64,000 nt of DNA from Leptodactylus fallax. Its lineage: Eukaryota > Chordata > Amphibia > Anura > Leptodactylidae. Each line of letters starts with the position of its first letter. Position 1 is the first letter of the stretch. Of this stretch, positions 9,954-22,983 are shown piece by piece. The notes beneath the pieces are model-generated. The model searched no databases. It was given only the letters and a program-made list of their open reading frames with translations, and had not been told where the DNA came from. The translations under genes were made by a program, and so were the position numbers. The DNA lies in the NCBI GenBank assembly GCA_947044405.1, contig CAMRHE010000645.1, positions 662,149-726,148 of the forward strand, given 5' to 3'.

Positions 9954-11922
9954 CAGAGGCATAGCTGGCGGGGGGGGGGGGGGGATCAGAGGGGCGGCTG
10001 CCCCGGGCCCTCTGATTCTTTGGGGGCCCACCCCGGGGCCGCCATTAATACATCCTTTATTTCTAACTAGATCGGTGTCTGCAGACACCAATCTAGTTAA
10101 AGCGTCTCCTGCAACTTAACAGTATTGGAAACTGCAAGCCAATACAGGCTTGTGGTTTACAAGACGCCGAGACCACAGACGATGTCTGCTTCTCAGCACG
10201 GGCGGTGAGATGACGTCACAACAACGCGCCGCCTGCCCTCAGACACAGACGTCCTGTGCGTGGACAGGGAGGAAGCGACGGCGGCTCCATTCATCAGTAT
10301 CGCAAGTAGGTGAGTATGACTTTTTTTTTGTGGGTATATTAATAGCATAAGGGGTGGTTAGGGGGGGGAAATATAACTATACAGGGAGGATTCATTAGGG
10401 GTCATTATAACGATGGGGGGGGTCATTTATATAAGGGTTATTACAGGGTATTATGAATACAAGGGGGAGGTTATTTATAGAAGGGGCCATTAGGGGGCAT
10501 CATTTATATTAGGAGGCATTATGAACATAAGGGGGTGGTCATTGATATAAGGGGTCATTAGAGATGCATTATTTATGTCAGGGTGAATCAGGGGCATAAT
10601 ATGAGGGTCAATTAATTTAATTAAAGTGGCACTTGGGCTTTATTAAGACTAAGGCCCCAAGTACCGGGCTGCAGCAATTTCCAAAACTGCAACGGTTTTG
10701 GAAATCGCAGTGCGTCTGCTGCACATATTTTTCCGCAATGTGTGGATGGGATTTGCTAGAATGCCACGTTTTTTTTCTGTGGGTTTTCACCACATGGGGC
10801 CCCATCCCATCCCCACTTTGCAGTAAAATATGCGCAGCAGACACGCTGCGATTTCCAAAACAGTCTCAGTTTTGGAAATCGCAGCATGTCAATTATACCT
10901 ATGGAAACGCCAGAGGATTTCCTATAGATATAATTGAAGCAGAAAGTCCACAGAGGAAACCTCTGCAAACATTCTGTGCAAAGTGCTGCAGGAAAAACCG
11001 TGATGCATCGCCGCCACGGTTTTTCCCGCAGCTCTTTTTTGCTGCGGGACACCACGTGGGGCCTTGGCCTTAAGGCGTTTTCCAGCTCATTTTTATTGAT
11101 GATCTATTCTCAGAATAAATCATCAATAAGAGATAAATGATTCCCCACTGATCAGCTGTATGAGGGGGCTATGGCGCCTGTTTATATCACACGCTGTCTG
11201 TTTATAGTGACCATGTGATGTAATTCCAGCCTTGTCACATAGACGTGTATAGGACGAGGCTGTAGTTACATTACATGGCCGCTATGAAAAGAATGACACT
11301 ATGTAAACAGAGAAGGTGTCACGGCGCTTACACAGGTACCACGGTTCATTCAATCAGCTGATCCTCGGGGTCCCGGGTATTGGAACCCCAATAATTTTTT
11401 TTCCCTTGTTTTTTTTTTTTTTTCCCTTTTCAATTAGGAAACACCTGGGGCATTATTAATAAGGGGCAATATTTAAAGGGGGTGCACAGGGAAGTTATTA
11501 ATATAAAGATGCACTTGGGAGTATTATTCATTATGGGGGGTTATATTATATATTTTATAATTGGGGGTAGCAGCAGGATGGGGGCTTTGTGTAGGTGAGG
11601 ACAATGTGGGTCGGGTGTCTGGAAAATTGAGGAGCCAAAGATGTCTGTGTTGCAAACTTTACAGAGACTGGAAGAAGTGTTCATGTCCGTCTGGATGAAA
11701 GAGATGGGGAATGTGAACGATTAGTCAGAGACGTCACCTGTAAGTCACTAAATGTTACTGCCCTGTATTCGCCTAAATTGTCTGCAGAGCCCTGTGTAGA
11801 GCTGCTATATACCACTATACGCTCACCGTATACTGATAGTATCGATATACAAACATGTCCAAGTTGGGGGCCCACTTGGACATGTTCGCCCCCCCTATGC
11901 TGAACCGCTAGCTACGCCTCTG
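9954..11922 (+). mobile_element. hAT-like non-autonomous element, copy A
   Basis: Inverted ends read CAGAGGCATAGCTGGCGG on the left and CCGCTAGCTACGCCTCTG on the right. Flanks show an 8-bp duplication with one mismatch (GTCAGTGC at 9946-9953, TTCAGTGC at 11923-11930). An 8-bp duplication and CAG..CTG-type ends fit hAT. The inside has no transposase frame, a G15 run at 9970-9984 and several internal palindromes. Copy B (16889-18914) is the same family in the opposite orientation. Confidence 0.82.
10695..10861. repeat. Imperfect palindrome inside copy A
   Basis: Two 36-bp arms (10695-10730 and 10826-10861) are inverted copies with about three mismatches. Each contains TTTTGGAAATCGCAG and TCTGCTGC. 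A related hairpin region exists in copy B around 17840-18090. Confidence 0.75.
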
Positions 11923-11930
11923 TTCAGTGC

Positions 11931-12221
11931 ATAGATGTAACCATGTCGATACCAGGCTCAAATGGTGGCATGAGGATCACATCCAACTAGTGAGCATCTT
12001 ACTATAAAATGATTCCACTATGCGTTACTACTCCAAATGCAGACGTTCAAAAGACAAGGACAATATCTTCAAGCTTTCTAGTGTTCAGCTCTGGTAATTC
12101 AAGTCTGTGCCAATAGTCACACTCTCTAATAGCTGTTATCAGTGGGAGGATTTATCTTGGCTCACTCAGCAAAATAAACTTGCCGTTAGGTCAGTCACTC
12201 ACAAATGTCAATAACCTTCAG
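11931..12221. other. Short noncoding spacer
   Basis: Unassigned sequence between two hAT-like elements. Confidence 0.35.
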
Positions 12222-13129
12222 CAGTGGTGTAACTAGCAGACTGAGCCCCATAGAAAACTTTTGACTTGGGCCCTCCACCCACATACATATACATGACATA
12301 GTGCCCCCTTTAATGGCCCGCACATGGTATAATGCCCCATTTACACACACTATAATGTCCCAAAGTGGCCTGCATACAGTATAATATCCCATAGTGGCCC
12401 CTGCACACAGTATGATAACCCATAGCATCCCCTGCACACAGTATAATGTCACATAGTGGCCCATCCATGCAGTATAGTGTTTCATTGAGGCCCCTTCACA
12501 CAGTATAACGTCCCATATTGGCCCCTCCACACAGTATAATGTCTCATAGCGGACCCTGTACACAGTATAATGTCCCATAGCAGCCCCTCCACACAGTATA
12601 TTCTCCCACAGTGGCCCCATCACACAGATATTGCAACAATTTTGGATTCGGCAGAACCTGAAATTTTTGGGGTACACCACCCACAAACTATACTTATTAT
12701 TACTATTAATATGATCAGAGGCCCCAGAGAGGTGACAAACATAAAAACCATTGTTACTTACCTCTCCTGGGCTCCAGCACAAGCCCTCTGCATTGACGTC
12801 ACAGACGTGGGTTACGCTGGTGTCATTATGTGTCGTGACGTTGGCCTAACCCACATGATGTCTGTGACATCGCTAAAGAGGTCTGAAGACAGCAGGGAAT
12901 CCTGTCGGAGCCCAGGAGAGGTAAGTAACACAGTTTTTTTATGTTAGCTCACCTCCCCTGGGCCTCCAATCAGACCCCCGAGTATAATAATAGCAGTTTC
13001 AGTTCCACGGCCTTACTTACCAATCCTCGTGGCGGCCATGAGTAGGAACAAGGATTGGTAAGTATATAGGACCTGGGGTTACTCCAGCAGGTAACGGCCT
13101 ATTAAAAAAAAAAAAAAGTTACGCCACTG
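12222..13129 (-). mobile_element. hAT-type MITE with embedded minisatellite
   Basis: Ends CAGTGGTGTAACTAG and AGTTACGCCACTG are inverted. The flanks ACCTTCAG (12214-12221) and ACCCTCAG (13130-13137) form an 8-bp duplication with one mismatch. A minisatellite fills 12290-12630 and an A-rich run precedes the right terminus. No transposase. The strand call is arbitrary. Confidence 0.8.
12290..12630. repeat. ~31-bp minisatellite array
   Basis: About ten imperfect copies of CACACAGTATAATGTCCCAT plus AGTGGCCCCTC. The same unit recurs at seven places in the window. Confidence 0.8.
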
Positions 13130-14217
13130 ACCCTCAGTTTCACTACAAACTGTAAAATTAGAGGCTTTTATTTTCAGTGCGGCGTATAGCCTGTCATGTT
13201 GCCATCTAGTGGACAATGTGAAAACTGCATTAGCCTTATAGAGTTATATGTCGATTTTGTCCACGATTCCTATGACATGACCAAAGATCGCCATGTCGCC
13301 TTGGGACTCCTTCACTCATGTTAGTGAATGGAGTTTCATAGTTACCCCGAGGGTACTGCATTTATTGATATCCTTTATGGCACTTTTATTGCTTTAAGCA
13401 GAAACTGACTGGAGCCAACTCATGGAGGCCCATAGGAGAGTTTTCTAGACCTGTTTTGTGCAGAAAGGCGTCAACTATTGTCAGTACTGGATGTATTGAT
13501 GGGTCACTGTTGATATCTACAGAAGTGTTATCTTCTATTGTTATCCTGACTGTGATATAAATGTGGTTAATGCTGCAATGAAAATAGAATTGGCATGTAT
13601 CAGTCTATTTTTAGGCTTATATATATATAATGTAACATGGAAAATGTAAAAAAAATATATATTAAAAAAAAACTTGATTAAAAAAATAGGTAACTTTCTA
13701 AATTTTCTAGTAACACATTCCCTTTAAGGCACATAACACAACCTATGAAAGTTGCTCCTGTGAGCCGAACTATGTAAACTAAATGCCCTCCTGAAATGTC
13801 AGTCAGATGTCATCCCATCCCTTATATTATGAAACTCAGGGAATTCAGGAATGTCTTTATAAGATCTATTGTAAGTTAGCTAATGGCAAACAAGGGCACA
13901 CTTACAGTGTCTCTTCTCCTGAGTTTAAAACAGATCAAGCTAAGTCTTCATTTATATTTTGTTATATACAGTGTGAATTCCTGTCACTGTTCTCCAGATT
14001 TTCAGCTCTTCAGCTAATGACTTCGACAGTTAACATGCTCCATCTTAAAAGAAGTCAGTGCCAGGCTTCATAACCCCATTACTGCTGGAGGGTATACCTC
14101 ATTTATGGGTGTGCTATAAACAACAGTTTATAGCCAGATTTCTGGCATAAATGTTTCCACCCTCACCACATCCCCAATGTCTTTATTGTGGGAACAGCTG
14201 CACTTCTTAGCAGTATA
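13130..14217. other. Noncoding, nothing recognised
   Basis: AT-rich with an A-run and TATATA tract near 13620-13690. Small open frames here look random. Confidence 0.4.
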
Positions 14218-15231
<1,014 letters not shown>

Positions 15232-15233
15232 TA

Positions 15234-15490
15234 TATGGAATGTGATTCACTGTATAAATTTATTTTATTTATTCTTACTTTTATAGCACCATCATATTCC
15301 CCAGCTCTTTACAGGCACGGTCCCATATAGGACTCACAAACTACATTTCCTTCCAGGATGTCTTTGGAGTGTGGGAAGAAACCAGAGTAAACCCATGCAA
15401 ACACAGGGAGAACATACAAACTCCTTGCAGATTTTGCCCCTGGCAGGAATCAAACCCAGAACTCCAGCATTACAAGGTTGCAGTGCTAAG
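15234..15490 (-). mobile_element. tRNA-derived SINE, larger part
   Basis: Read on the minus strand it ends with a tail of the type CTGGGGAATATGATGG...ATAAATAAA. It carries a tRNA-like head interrupted by an LTR at 15491. The body includes GAGTTTGTATGTTCTCCCTG and the B-box-like GGGTTTGATTCC, as expected of a tRNA-type SINE. The rest of the head is at 16458-16487. Confidence 0.65.
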
Positions 15491-16457
15491 TGCCGCAACC
15501 CAGTCGGATGAGACCGGAGGATGGGAGTAGTAGTGGCGGATGCTGTGCCACTTAGCAGGCCGAGCACGCTCCCAAACGGCTCCAGTCCCACCCCTAGGCC
15601 GGACAAGGTCAAGGGGGGTCCTGCAGCACTACCAGATGGTGGTGGTAGTAGTTCTTTCCCCCGGGGCACTTCCAGTTGCAGAGGAATCTCTCCTACTTGA
15701 GCCAGTGTGGTGTTGGTCGGAAGAGCCCTGATGTTAAAGCAGGCACGACTCAGGATTCAGAGTTGCAGGTAAACCAAACAGCCTTTTATTTAGGCAACTG
15801 ACACAGAAGGACAACATCAGCTTCCTGATGGGGGTAGTAGTCTTGCAGTGTCCTAACCCCAGCCTTGGTTCTAGGAGGGTGCCCAAAGACAGTATCGGCT
15901 CCACAAGATGGCTTCCTCTACTCCACCTCTGTACCTCTCCCAGCTAACTATACTGGGGATAGAGTTACAGGGAGTCCTGACAGGGATCTGGTTACCTGGA
16001 TACTAGGGCCGAATGCGACTCTCCTGTCAGGGTCCTCTCCTGCTCCTCCGGGCACGACACCAAATAAGTCCAGCCACTTGGAAATCTCTACTCTCTAGCT
16101 CTGAGCTGTCTTGAGATGAGCCTGGGGCTGATGTTATCCCTCCTGAGTCTGTGGTAGCGGCGGTTGGCCTTCAGTCCAGCCTGGTGGCAGGTCAGCTCTG
16201 CACACCTTGTCTGGCTTGCTGCATACACTGAACTGAACTTCAACCGTCGCCGGGGAGATAATATCTCCTCACAACCCCGCCCAGTGGCCTGTGATAGGCC
16301 AGGGCTGAACCCAGTCTGGGTTTGAACACTGCAGGGGGAAAAATACAAAGGGAAAGCTGCACAAAAATACACTTAACACAGAACAGAACTTACAGACATA
16401 AAACCCAGAGGCACACAAGACAAACACATAAATGCTGTGGCACTCTGGGATGCTGCA
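15491..16457 (-). repeat. Solo LTR, Ty3/gypsy-like
   Basis: TGCCGCAACC...GGATGCTGCA with a 4-bp TAAG duplication (15487-15490 and 16458-16461), placed inside a SINE. The terminal words match the LTRs of the gypsy element at 52.8-61 kb in minus orientation, but the body is diverged. No internal region, so it is likely a product of LTR-LTR recombination. Confidence 0.75.
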
Positions 16458-16487
16458 TAAGCACTGAGCCACCGCACTGCCGAAGGG
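16458..16487 (-). mobile_element. tRNA-like head of the split SINE
   Basis: GCACTGAGCCACCGCACTGCC is the complement of a SINE promoter head (GTGGCTCAGTGC). It continues the SINE broken at 15490. Confidence 0.6.
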
Positions 16488-16541
16488 AATTGGCTACAAA
16501 CGACAGGTAAGGCTTAAGGGTTCTGGTGTCAGAGTAAATTC

Positions 16542-16888
16542 TCAGGGATTCTGGCTCACTGTGAAACCATATGACTTATAAAGTGGTAATATCACATCCC
16601 TGTCCCATGAGTCCATAACCCTTTTAATATATGACAATATCCTGCTGGCCTTAGAAGCAGCCAATTGACATTGCATGCTGTAATTTAACCTATGATCTAC
16701 ATGTACTCCCAGGTCGTTCTTCAGTAGTGACTCTCCCAGCTTTACTCCCCCTAGGACATATGTCACATGCAGATTATTTTTACCCAGATGCATAACTTTA
16801 CATTTATCCTCATTGAATTTCATTTGCCATGTGGCTGCCCAAACACTCAGTCAAAGTCTGCTTGTAACCTACATACATAGACTGCACT
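16542..16888 (-). pseudogene. CR1-type LINE reverse transcriptase, distal fragment
   Basis: The minus-strand frame shows the region after the RT active site typical of CR1-type LINEs: FNEDKCKVMHLGKNN, then KNDLGVHVDHRLNYS and ASRILSYIKR. Its upstream partner lies at 18915-19062; hAT-like copy B sits between them, with ACTGCACT duplicated on both sides. No start, endonuclease or 3' tail remains. Confidence 0.75.
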
Positions 16889-18914
16889 CAGAGGCATAGC
16901 TAGGGGTTCAGCACAGGGGGGGCGAACATGTCCAAGTGGGCCCCCAACTTAGGTATACCGATATTATCACTATACGGGGACCGTATAGTGGTATATATCG
17001 GATCTACACAGGGCTCTGCAGACGATTTAGGCAAATACAGGGCACTATCATTTAGTGACTTACCGGTGACGACTCTGACTAATCGTTCACATTCCCCATC
17101 TCTTTCATCTGGACCGCCATGGCCACTTCTTTCAGTCTCTGTAAAGTTTGCAACACAGACATCTTTGGCTCCTCACTTTTCCAGGCACCTGACCCACATT
17201 GTCCTCACCTGCACCCCCAATTATAAAATATATGATATAACCCCCCATAATGAATAACCCCCAAGTGCATCTTTAAATTAATAACTTTCCTGTGTACCCC
17301 CTGTAAATAGTGCCCCTTATTAATAATGCCCCAGGTGTTTCCTAATTAAAAAGTAAACAAAAGGTAAAATTAATTAGTGGGGTTCCAATATTTGGGACCC
17401 CCAGGATCAGTCGTTTGAATGAACCGTGATACCTGTGTAAGCGCTGTGACCCCTTCTCTGTTTACATAGTGTCATTCTTTTCATAGCGGCCATGTCATGT
17501 AACTACAGCCTCGTCCTATACACGTCTATGTGACAAGGCTGGAATTACATCACACGGTCACTATAAGCAGACAGCGTGTGATATGAACAGGCGCCATAGC
17601 CCCCTCATACAGCTGATCAGTGGGGACTCACTTATCTCTTATTGATGATCTATTCTGAGGATAGACCATCAATAAAAATGAGCTGGAAAACTCTTTAAGG
17701 CTAAAGCCCCATGTGGCGTTCCGCAGCAAAAAAGCGCTGTTCTTCCTGCTGCGCTTTGCACAGAGAGTTCGCAGAGGTTTCTTCTGCGGACTTTCTGCTT
17801 CAATTATATCTATAGGGAAACTGGGAGCATTTCCATAGGAATGCTGCAATTTCCAAAACCACGAATGTTTTGGAAAACGCAGCGTGTCCACTGCGCATAT
17901 TTTACTACAAAGTGGGGATGGGATGGGGCCCCATGTGGCAAAAATGCCACAGGAAAAAAAATGCGGCATTTTACAGTTCCTGCAAAGTGGATGGGATTCT
18001 AGCAAATCCCATCCACACATTGTAGAAAAATGTGTGCAGCGGACACACTGCTATTTCCAAATCCGTTGCTGTTTTGGAAATCGCAGCATGTCAATTATAC
18101 CTACGGAAACGCCGGCGGTTTCCCTATAGTTATAATGGAAGCAGAAAGTCTGCAGAGGAAAACTCTGTGGACCTTCTGTGAAAAGCGCTGCGGGAAAAAC
18201 CACAATGTTACTGCCGCGGTTTTTCCTGCAGCGCTTTTTTGCTGCGGCCCGTTACATGGGGCTTTAGTCTTAATAAAGCTCATGTGTCACTTTAATTAAG
18301 TTAACTGCCCCCTCATATTATGCCCCTGATTCCCCCTGACATAAATACTGCACCCCTAATACCTCTTATATTGATGATCACCCCCTTATGTTCATAATGC
18401 CTCCTAATATAAATAACCTCCCACCTTGTACCCAGTAATAGCCCTTATATAAATGACCCCCCTTATGTTCATAATTCCCCCTCCTAACAACCCCTTATAC
18501 TATTAAATTATCCACAACTAAGCTAAAACAAAACAAAACAAATATAAGTTATACTCACCTACCAGCGACCATGACGAATGGAGCCGCCGCTTTCTCTTCT
18601 TGACCCGTGCTCTGTGCGCAGGGTCCATGCACAGGAAGTCAGCGTCTCAGTGTAGGAGGCGTGATGTTGTGACGTCATCGCGCCACCTATGCCCATGATT
18701 GTGTTCTCGTTGTCATGTAAACCGCAGGCCTGAAGTGGCTTGCGGTTTACAAGACAGCAAGTTGCAGGAAGCGTTTTAACTAGATCGGTGTCTGCAGAAA
18801 CCGATCTAGTTAAAAGTAAAAGGTGTATTAATGGCGGCCCCGGGGTGGGCCTTACAATGTCAGTGGGCCCGGGGAAGTCGCCCCCCCTCCCCCCCCCCGC
18901 TAGCTACGCCTCTG
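16889..18914 (-). mobile_element. hAT-like non-autonomous element, copy B
   Basis: Ends CAGAGGCATAGCTAGG and CGCTAGCTACGCCTCTG, flanked by a perfect 8-bp duplication ACTGCACT (16881-16888 and 18915-18922). It is the inverted relative of copy A at 9954-11922, with the same order of modules: a GATCGGTGTCTGCAG block, the CGCAG/TTGGAAATC palindromes and a TTTATAGTGACC-type block. No transposase. Confidence 0.88.
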
Positions 18915-19062
18915 ACTGCACTGCAATACATTGTTGTCTGCAAAAATAGAGACAGTTCTATATCATTAATAAATAAGTTAAATAACAGTGGACCCAGCAC
19001 TGAACCCTGGGGTATACCACTTATAACAGAGGAGCAGTCATTGACCACAACTCTGCAAAGTT
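18915..19062 (-). pseudogene. CR1-type LINE RT, proximal fragment
   Basis: The minus-strand frame includes [20 protein letters not shown], a conserved RT block before the active site in CR1/Jockey-type LINEs. It is cut on one side by copy B and on the other by unrelated sequence. Confidence 0.75.
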
Positions 19063-20440
19063 GAATGTGGGCCTTTCCCTGGATATGTCAGTCTGGGGAA
19101 ATGTACACGCCACCATTAACATGTGGAGGAGCAATTATGGTCAAGGACAATACATGGCATTCACGGGTCAATGGCTTGCGCACTGGATCAATGTTTCAAG
19201 CGGCAGCGGCCACAGCCCAGAAGTGCAACAAGGCCAGGTGCTAGTTCCACTCCATTTGTGCAGACCCAGTTCCAACAATATGGGCCCATCCATCTCCTCT
19301 GGATCCTCCTCTCTAGACCTTTTCCTGCCCCCATCTTCAACCAGGGCAAGGCGTTGCTTTGACTTCTCCTCCTCCCACGTTTCATGGGTGTAAGGTCATT
19401 CGCTGCCATGCGGTTTTAGATATAATGTGTCTGGATCAGAGGAGCCATACAACGGAGGAGTTGAGTTGCTCCACTGTATTCTGCAGCTAGTATCTTGTGT
19501 ATGACTCCTCACCAACTCCAACTGGGGTAGCGTTTCCATCGACAATGGCACCAATATTGTTGCTGTGCTGCAGTTGGGGCAAACAATACATTGTCCCTGT
19601 ATGGTGCATGTGCTGAATCTACTGGTGCTCCACTTTATTAACATGTAGAGTTAATGTAGAGGGGTGCTCCTCATGGATAGAAAAGTCTCTGTGAATTTCA
19701 GCCCTTCTTATGTAACAAAAAAACACCCTGATCAATTTGCAGTGACAAACTGTCTACCTTTTCACTGCCTAATCTGAGATGTTCCAACCTGGTGGTACTC
19801 CACCTTAAACATTCTGGAGTGCCTGTGTGAGCACAAGAAGGCAGTGAAAGATTACTATAAGCAGCAGACCACAGAGGCAATTTGTTATTTCGAGATCTGT
19901 CATTGGAAGCTCATGAGCGAAGTGTGTTGGCTGGTCAATCTCTTGGAAGAGGCCACAAAATTTGTCAGCAATGTGATCCCTTTATTATATATCTTACGGG
20001 AAACACATGGAAGAGGAGGAACAGATTCCACTTCTTAGTCAATGTCATCGCCCCTGGGTTGATGGAGGAGGATGAAGATCTGGGACAGGGTCATTATGGT
20101 GGAGGAACTGGGACTCCTAGACTGGAAGAGGAGGAGAAGGAGGAGGAAGACTCTCCTTTGGATGCACAGGAGGCCCTTGATATGTCACAGGCACAGCCAG
20201 GGGAGGAGGCTGACATTTGTTTCTTTCAAATGGTGATGAGGACAATGACCACTCTGGTCAAGAACATCAACCATGGCAGGCCCCTGAGTCAGTGCACACA
20301 CTGGCAAGCATGTCAGGCTGTATACTCTGCTGCTTACACAGCGACAACTTGTGCTGCAACTTGGAGTGCATGGGGACAGATCCTCTGCCGCCCCCCACAT
20401 GTGCTTCACCTAATACCATTAGGGTTATTGCATGTATGGG
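19063..20440 (+). pseudogene. Degraded hAT transposase (ZBED-like)
   Basis: Several frames carry recognisable but broken pieces of a hAT transposase in order. The first is INMWRSNYGQGQYMAFTGQW near 19098-19160. Near 19540-19620 is DNGTNIVAV, then a CMVHVLNLL-like segment. Near 19800-19990 is ILECLCEHKKAV, then VNLLEEATKFVS. The acidic stretch at 20060-20215 may be the inter-domain linker. Frameshifts and stops separate the pieces, and I did not find the C-terminal dimerisation motif. It is a relic, and could have served the hAT-like elements nearby. Confidence 0.5.
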
Positions 20441-20441
20441 G

Positions 20442-20570
20442 GTAGTAGACGTGAGGATGCACCTAATACCATCAGGGGTAGCACATGGGGGGGGCAATCA
20501 ATCCCTAATGGCTGCCACCCCCCACATGTGCTACCCCTGATGGTATTAGGCGCATCTTCACGTCTGCTAC
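20442..20570. repeat. Long hairpin, ~53-bp arms
   Basis: 20442-20494 and 20518-20570 are inverted copies with few mismatches and a loop of about 23 nt. Each arm holds CCTAATACCATCAGGGGTAG or its complement. A third, diverged direct copy lies at 20401-20441. Confidence 0.85.
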
Positions 20571-20639
20571 CTCAACACCCACCATCTTCTATCACCAAAC
20601 TTTATGTAGTGTTTCACAAGGTTTCACAAACATAAAAAA

Positions 20640-20810
20640 CTGATCCTTTTTTTTAGCAAAAAACTGATGCAAACAGATGCACATCCGTTAACAGATCAGT
20701 TTTTTTGATGCATAAATTGACATCAGTTTGCATCAGTTTTTTGATTAAAATAACGGATCCATTAAACTGATCAGTTAAACTGACTTGAAGATCATGATGT
20801 GAAAGGCCCC
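20640..20810. mobile_element. Palindromic MITE fragment
   Basis: Repeated ACTGATGCAAAC/GTTTGCATCAGT words in both orientations with T- and A-rich runs. No termini defined. Confidence 0.4.
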
Positions 20811-21500
20811 TAACACTGTTTATTATCTTTAATCACCTCCCCGGGACCTCCGATCTTTATACTATGGGGTTTGAAGAGACCCCGGAGTATAATAATGGAT
20901 CATGGGTAGTGTGTGGAGGGGCCACTGTATGGCATTATAGTGTGTGGAGGGACCACAATGGGACATTTTATTGTGTGGAGGGGTCACTATGGGACATTAT
21001 AATGTGTGGAGAGGCCACTATGGGACATTATTCTGTGTGGTGGGGCCATGATAGTGCATTATAGTGTGTGGAGGGGCCACTATGGAACATTATACTGTGT
21101 AAGGGCCAATGTGGGACATTATGCTGTTTGCACTATGGGACATTATTCTTAAAGAGGAGTAACATTAAAAAAAAAAATACACTCACCTGTCCCCAGCGTT
21201 CTAGTGTCTGACACTGCAGCCCATTTGGTCGCACACCGTGCCTCGTTCTCCCTGCACCCCAAGTGACCTCTGAGGTCAATTAGGAAGACTCTGCAAAGGG
21301 GTCAGTGATGTCACTCACATATGTCACTAGTCCCTCTCCAGTGTCCGCTGAGGCTGCTGCTTGGCCTCAGCAGTCAAGTGGGGTGCATGGGTTCCTAGGA
21401 CCAAAGCACGGAGTTCAACCAAACAGAAGCAGTAGACACCAGAGCGCCAGGGAATGTGTTTTTCTTTTTTTATGTTACACCTGCCGTGGGCCCCTCCAGA
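20811..21500. mobile_element. hAT-type MITE fragment with minisatellite
   Basis: It has the shared block CACCTCCCCGGGACCTCCGA, then six or seven ~31-bp units GTGTGGAGGGGCCACTATGG..ATTATA (20925-21140). It ends in GC-rich sequence with CTGCCGTGGGCCCC. Termini were not found. Confidence 0.5.
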
Positions 21501-21757
21501 GTTTGTCCAAATCCTGATGGCCTCTAGATTGAGGAGTCAGTGGACTGTGAGTGTGATGGCAGCTACTGCTGCACCTGCAGTTTAATTGCCACCCTGAACC
21601 CACTGTCCATAACTTTACTTACATAGGACTGCTGCCCTTACACGCAGGCAGTCATGTGTAACAGAAATGTCTGCTTTACATAGTGCAAGAAGCAGCAGTC
21701 CTGTGTAAGTTACAGTTTCAGTCTGACATGGTAACTTTCATAGGACAGCTGCCTCTG

Positions 21758-21816
21758 CCTCCATGTAAAGCAGTCCTGTGCAAATTTACTTTACACAGGA
21801 CTGCCTTACATGGAGG
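21758..21816. repeat. Short hairpin
   Basis: CCTCCATGTAAAGCAGTCCTG at 21758-21778 pairs with CAGGACTGCCTTACATGGAGG at 21796-21816, with a short loop. Confidence 0.75.
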
Positions 21817-22087
21817 TTCTACTTGTGCTGGCCTACTTGATCTACCTACTGAATCCATCTACTTGCACTATAAAATGGGGCCACTTTTAAATTTTTTTTT
21901 CCAGGGTCATTTTCAGGTCCCAATCCTCTCCTGAGCGCATTCTATCAGTTTGCAAAACACAGTGTAATGCACTAAGTGGTATGGCATCATCTTTCCTTTT
22001 TTTTACGAACACATCATCATGGCCATGCACACACTCAGAATTTCCACCTCCAGATATTCCCCTAGCAACCTTACCAAAATGACTACT

Positions 22088-22235
22088 ATTCCCTTACGTC
22101 CTACAGCAGCACAATATGGGGTATTTCTCCCCCTGTGTGTTGTTTAGGGCAGGTGGAACTTTTAATTAGCACAAAAATGTGCTTACTAACCTGCCCTATA
22201 AGAGGGCACGAGAGACCTCCCTCACCTGTGTTTTT
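22088..22235 (+). repeat. Left inverted terminal repeat of DIRS copy 1
   Basis: TTCCCTTACGTCCTACAGCA at the tip, then CCTGTGTGTTGTTTAGGGCAG and AAGAGGGCACGAGAGACC. It is the complement of the right end. Confidence 0.85.
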
Positions 22236-22983
22236 TTCTGTCCTGTGTGGGACAGGTGGAGGAGGTCTCTTGTGACCTCTCTAGAGTTAAGGGGTTTTTT
22301 CTTACCTTGAGGTGGTTGTTTCCTTCTGTTGCCGGCCTGCGTTCCTTCTTCTCAGCGCTTCTGTCGGTAATTCTTCGGCCGGCGGTAGGCTTCGGCCTAC
22401 CCGGAGGGTATGTCGGACTTTGCGACGGCCGGAACCCTTCTCTGTGTCCGGGTTCCCGTGCGGGCGGTAAGTTTGGAAATTTAAAATTTAAAGGCAAAAT
22501 ATAGAATTGATTTTTGCTGCTTGTTGTTTGAGCCTCTGACTTAGGCTTTTGCTCCTCTATGTTTCATTATGGCATTTGACCCGTTTTGGTGCTATAAATC
22601 TCAGGAGGGTAAGTAATATTTATTCATTCTTGTTCATATATTATATGAATGGTCGATTCATATCGCTGGCCTTGCTCTGCATGATTTCCTATGAATTTTT
22701 TCATTGTGGATTAGTTTTGTGTTTGGCTCCGCCTCCACTTATGGTTGCCTTTAAAATGTCCCATAGTCCATTTGGGTTGGGCTGTGATTTTCTGGCTCTC
22801 CTATTGCTAAGGAGTAGAATTCTCCTCTGTGATTCAGAGATTACCCTATTTGACTATTGCGTGTGCTGTTGCTACATTTTTTGCGACGACCGACTTCCCT
22901 AAGGTACCCCTCTCTTTCTGGTTCTGGTTGCGGTTTGTAATATTGGTATTGTTATTGTCTGTGACTTTTTGTGGTCTTTTTAG

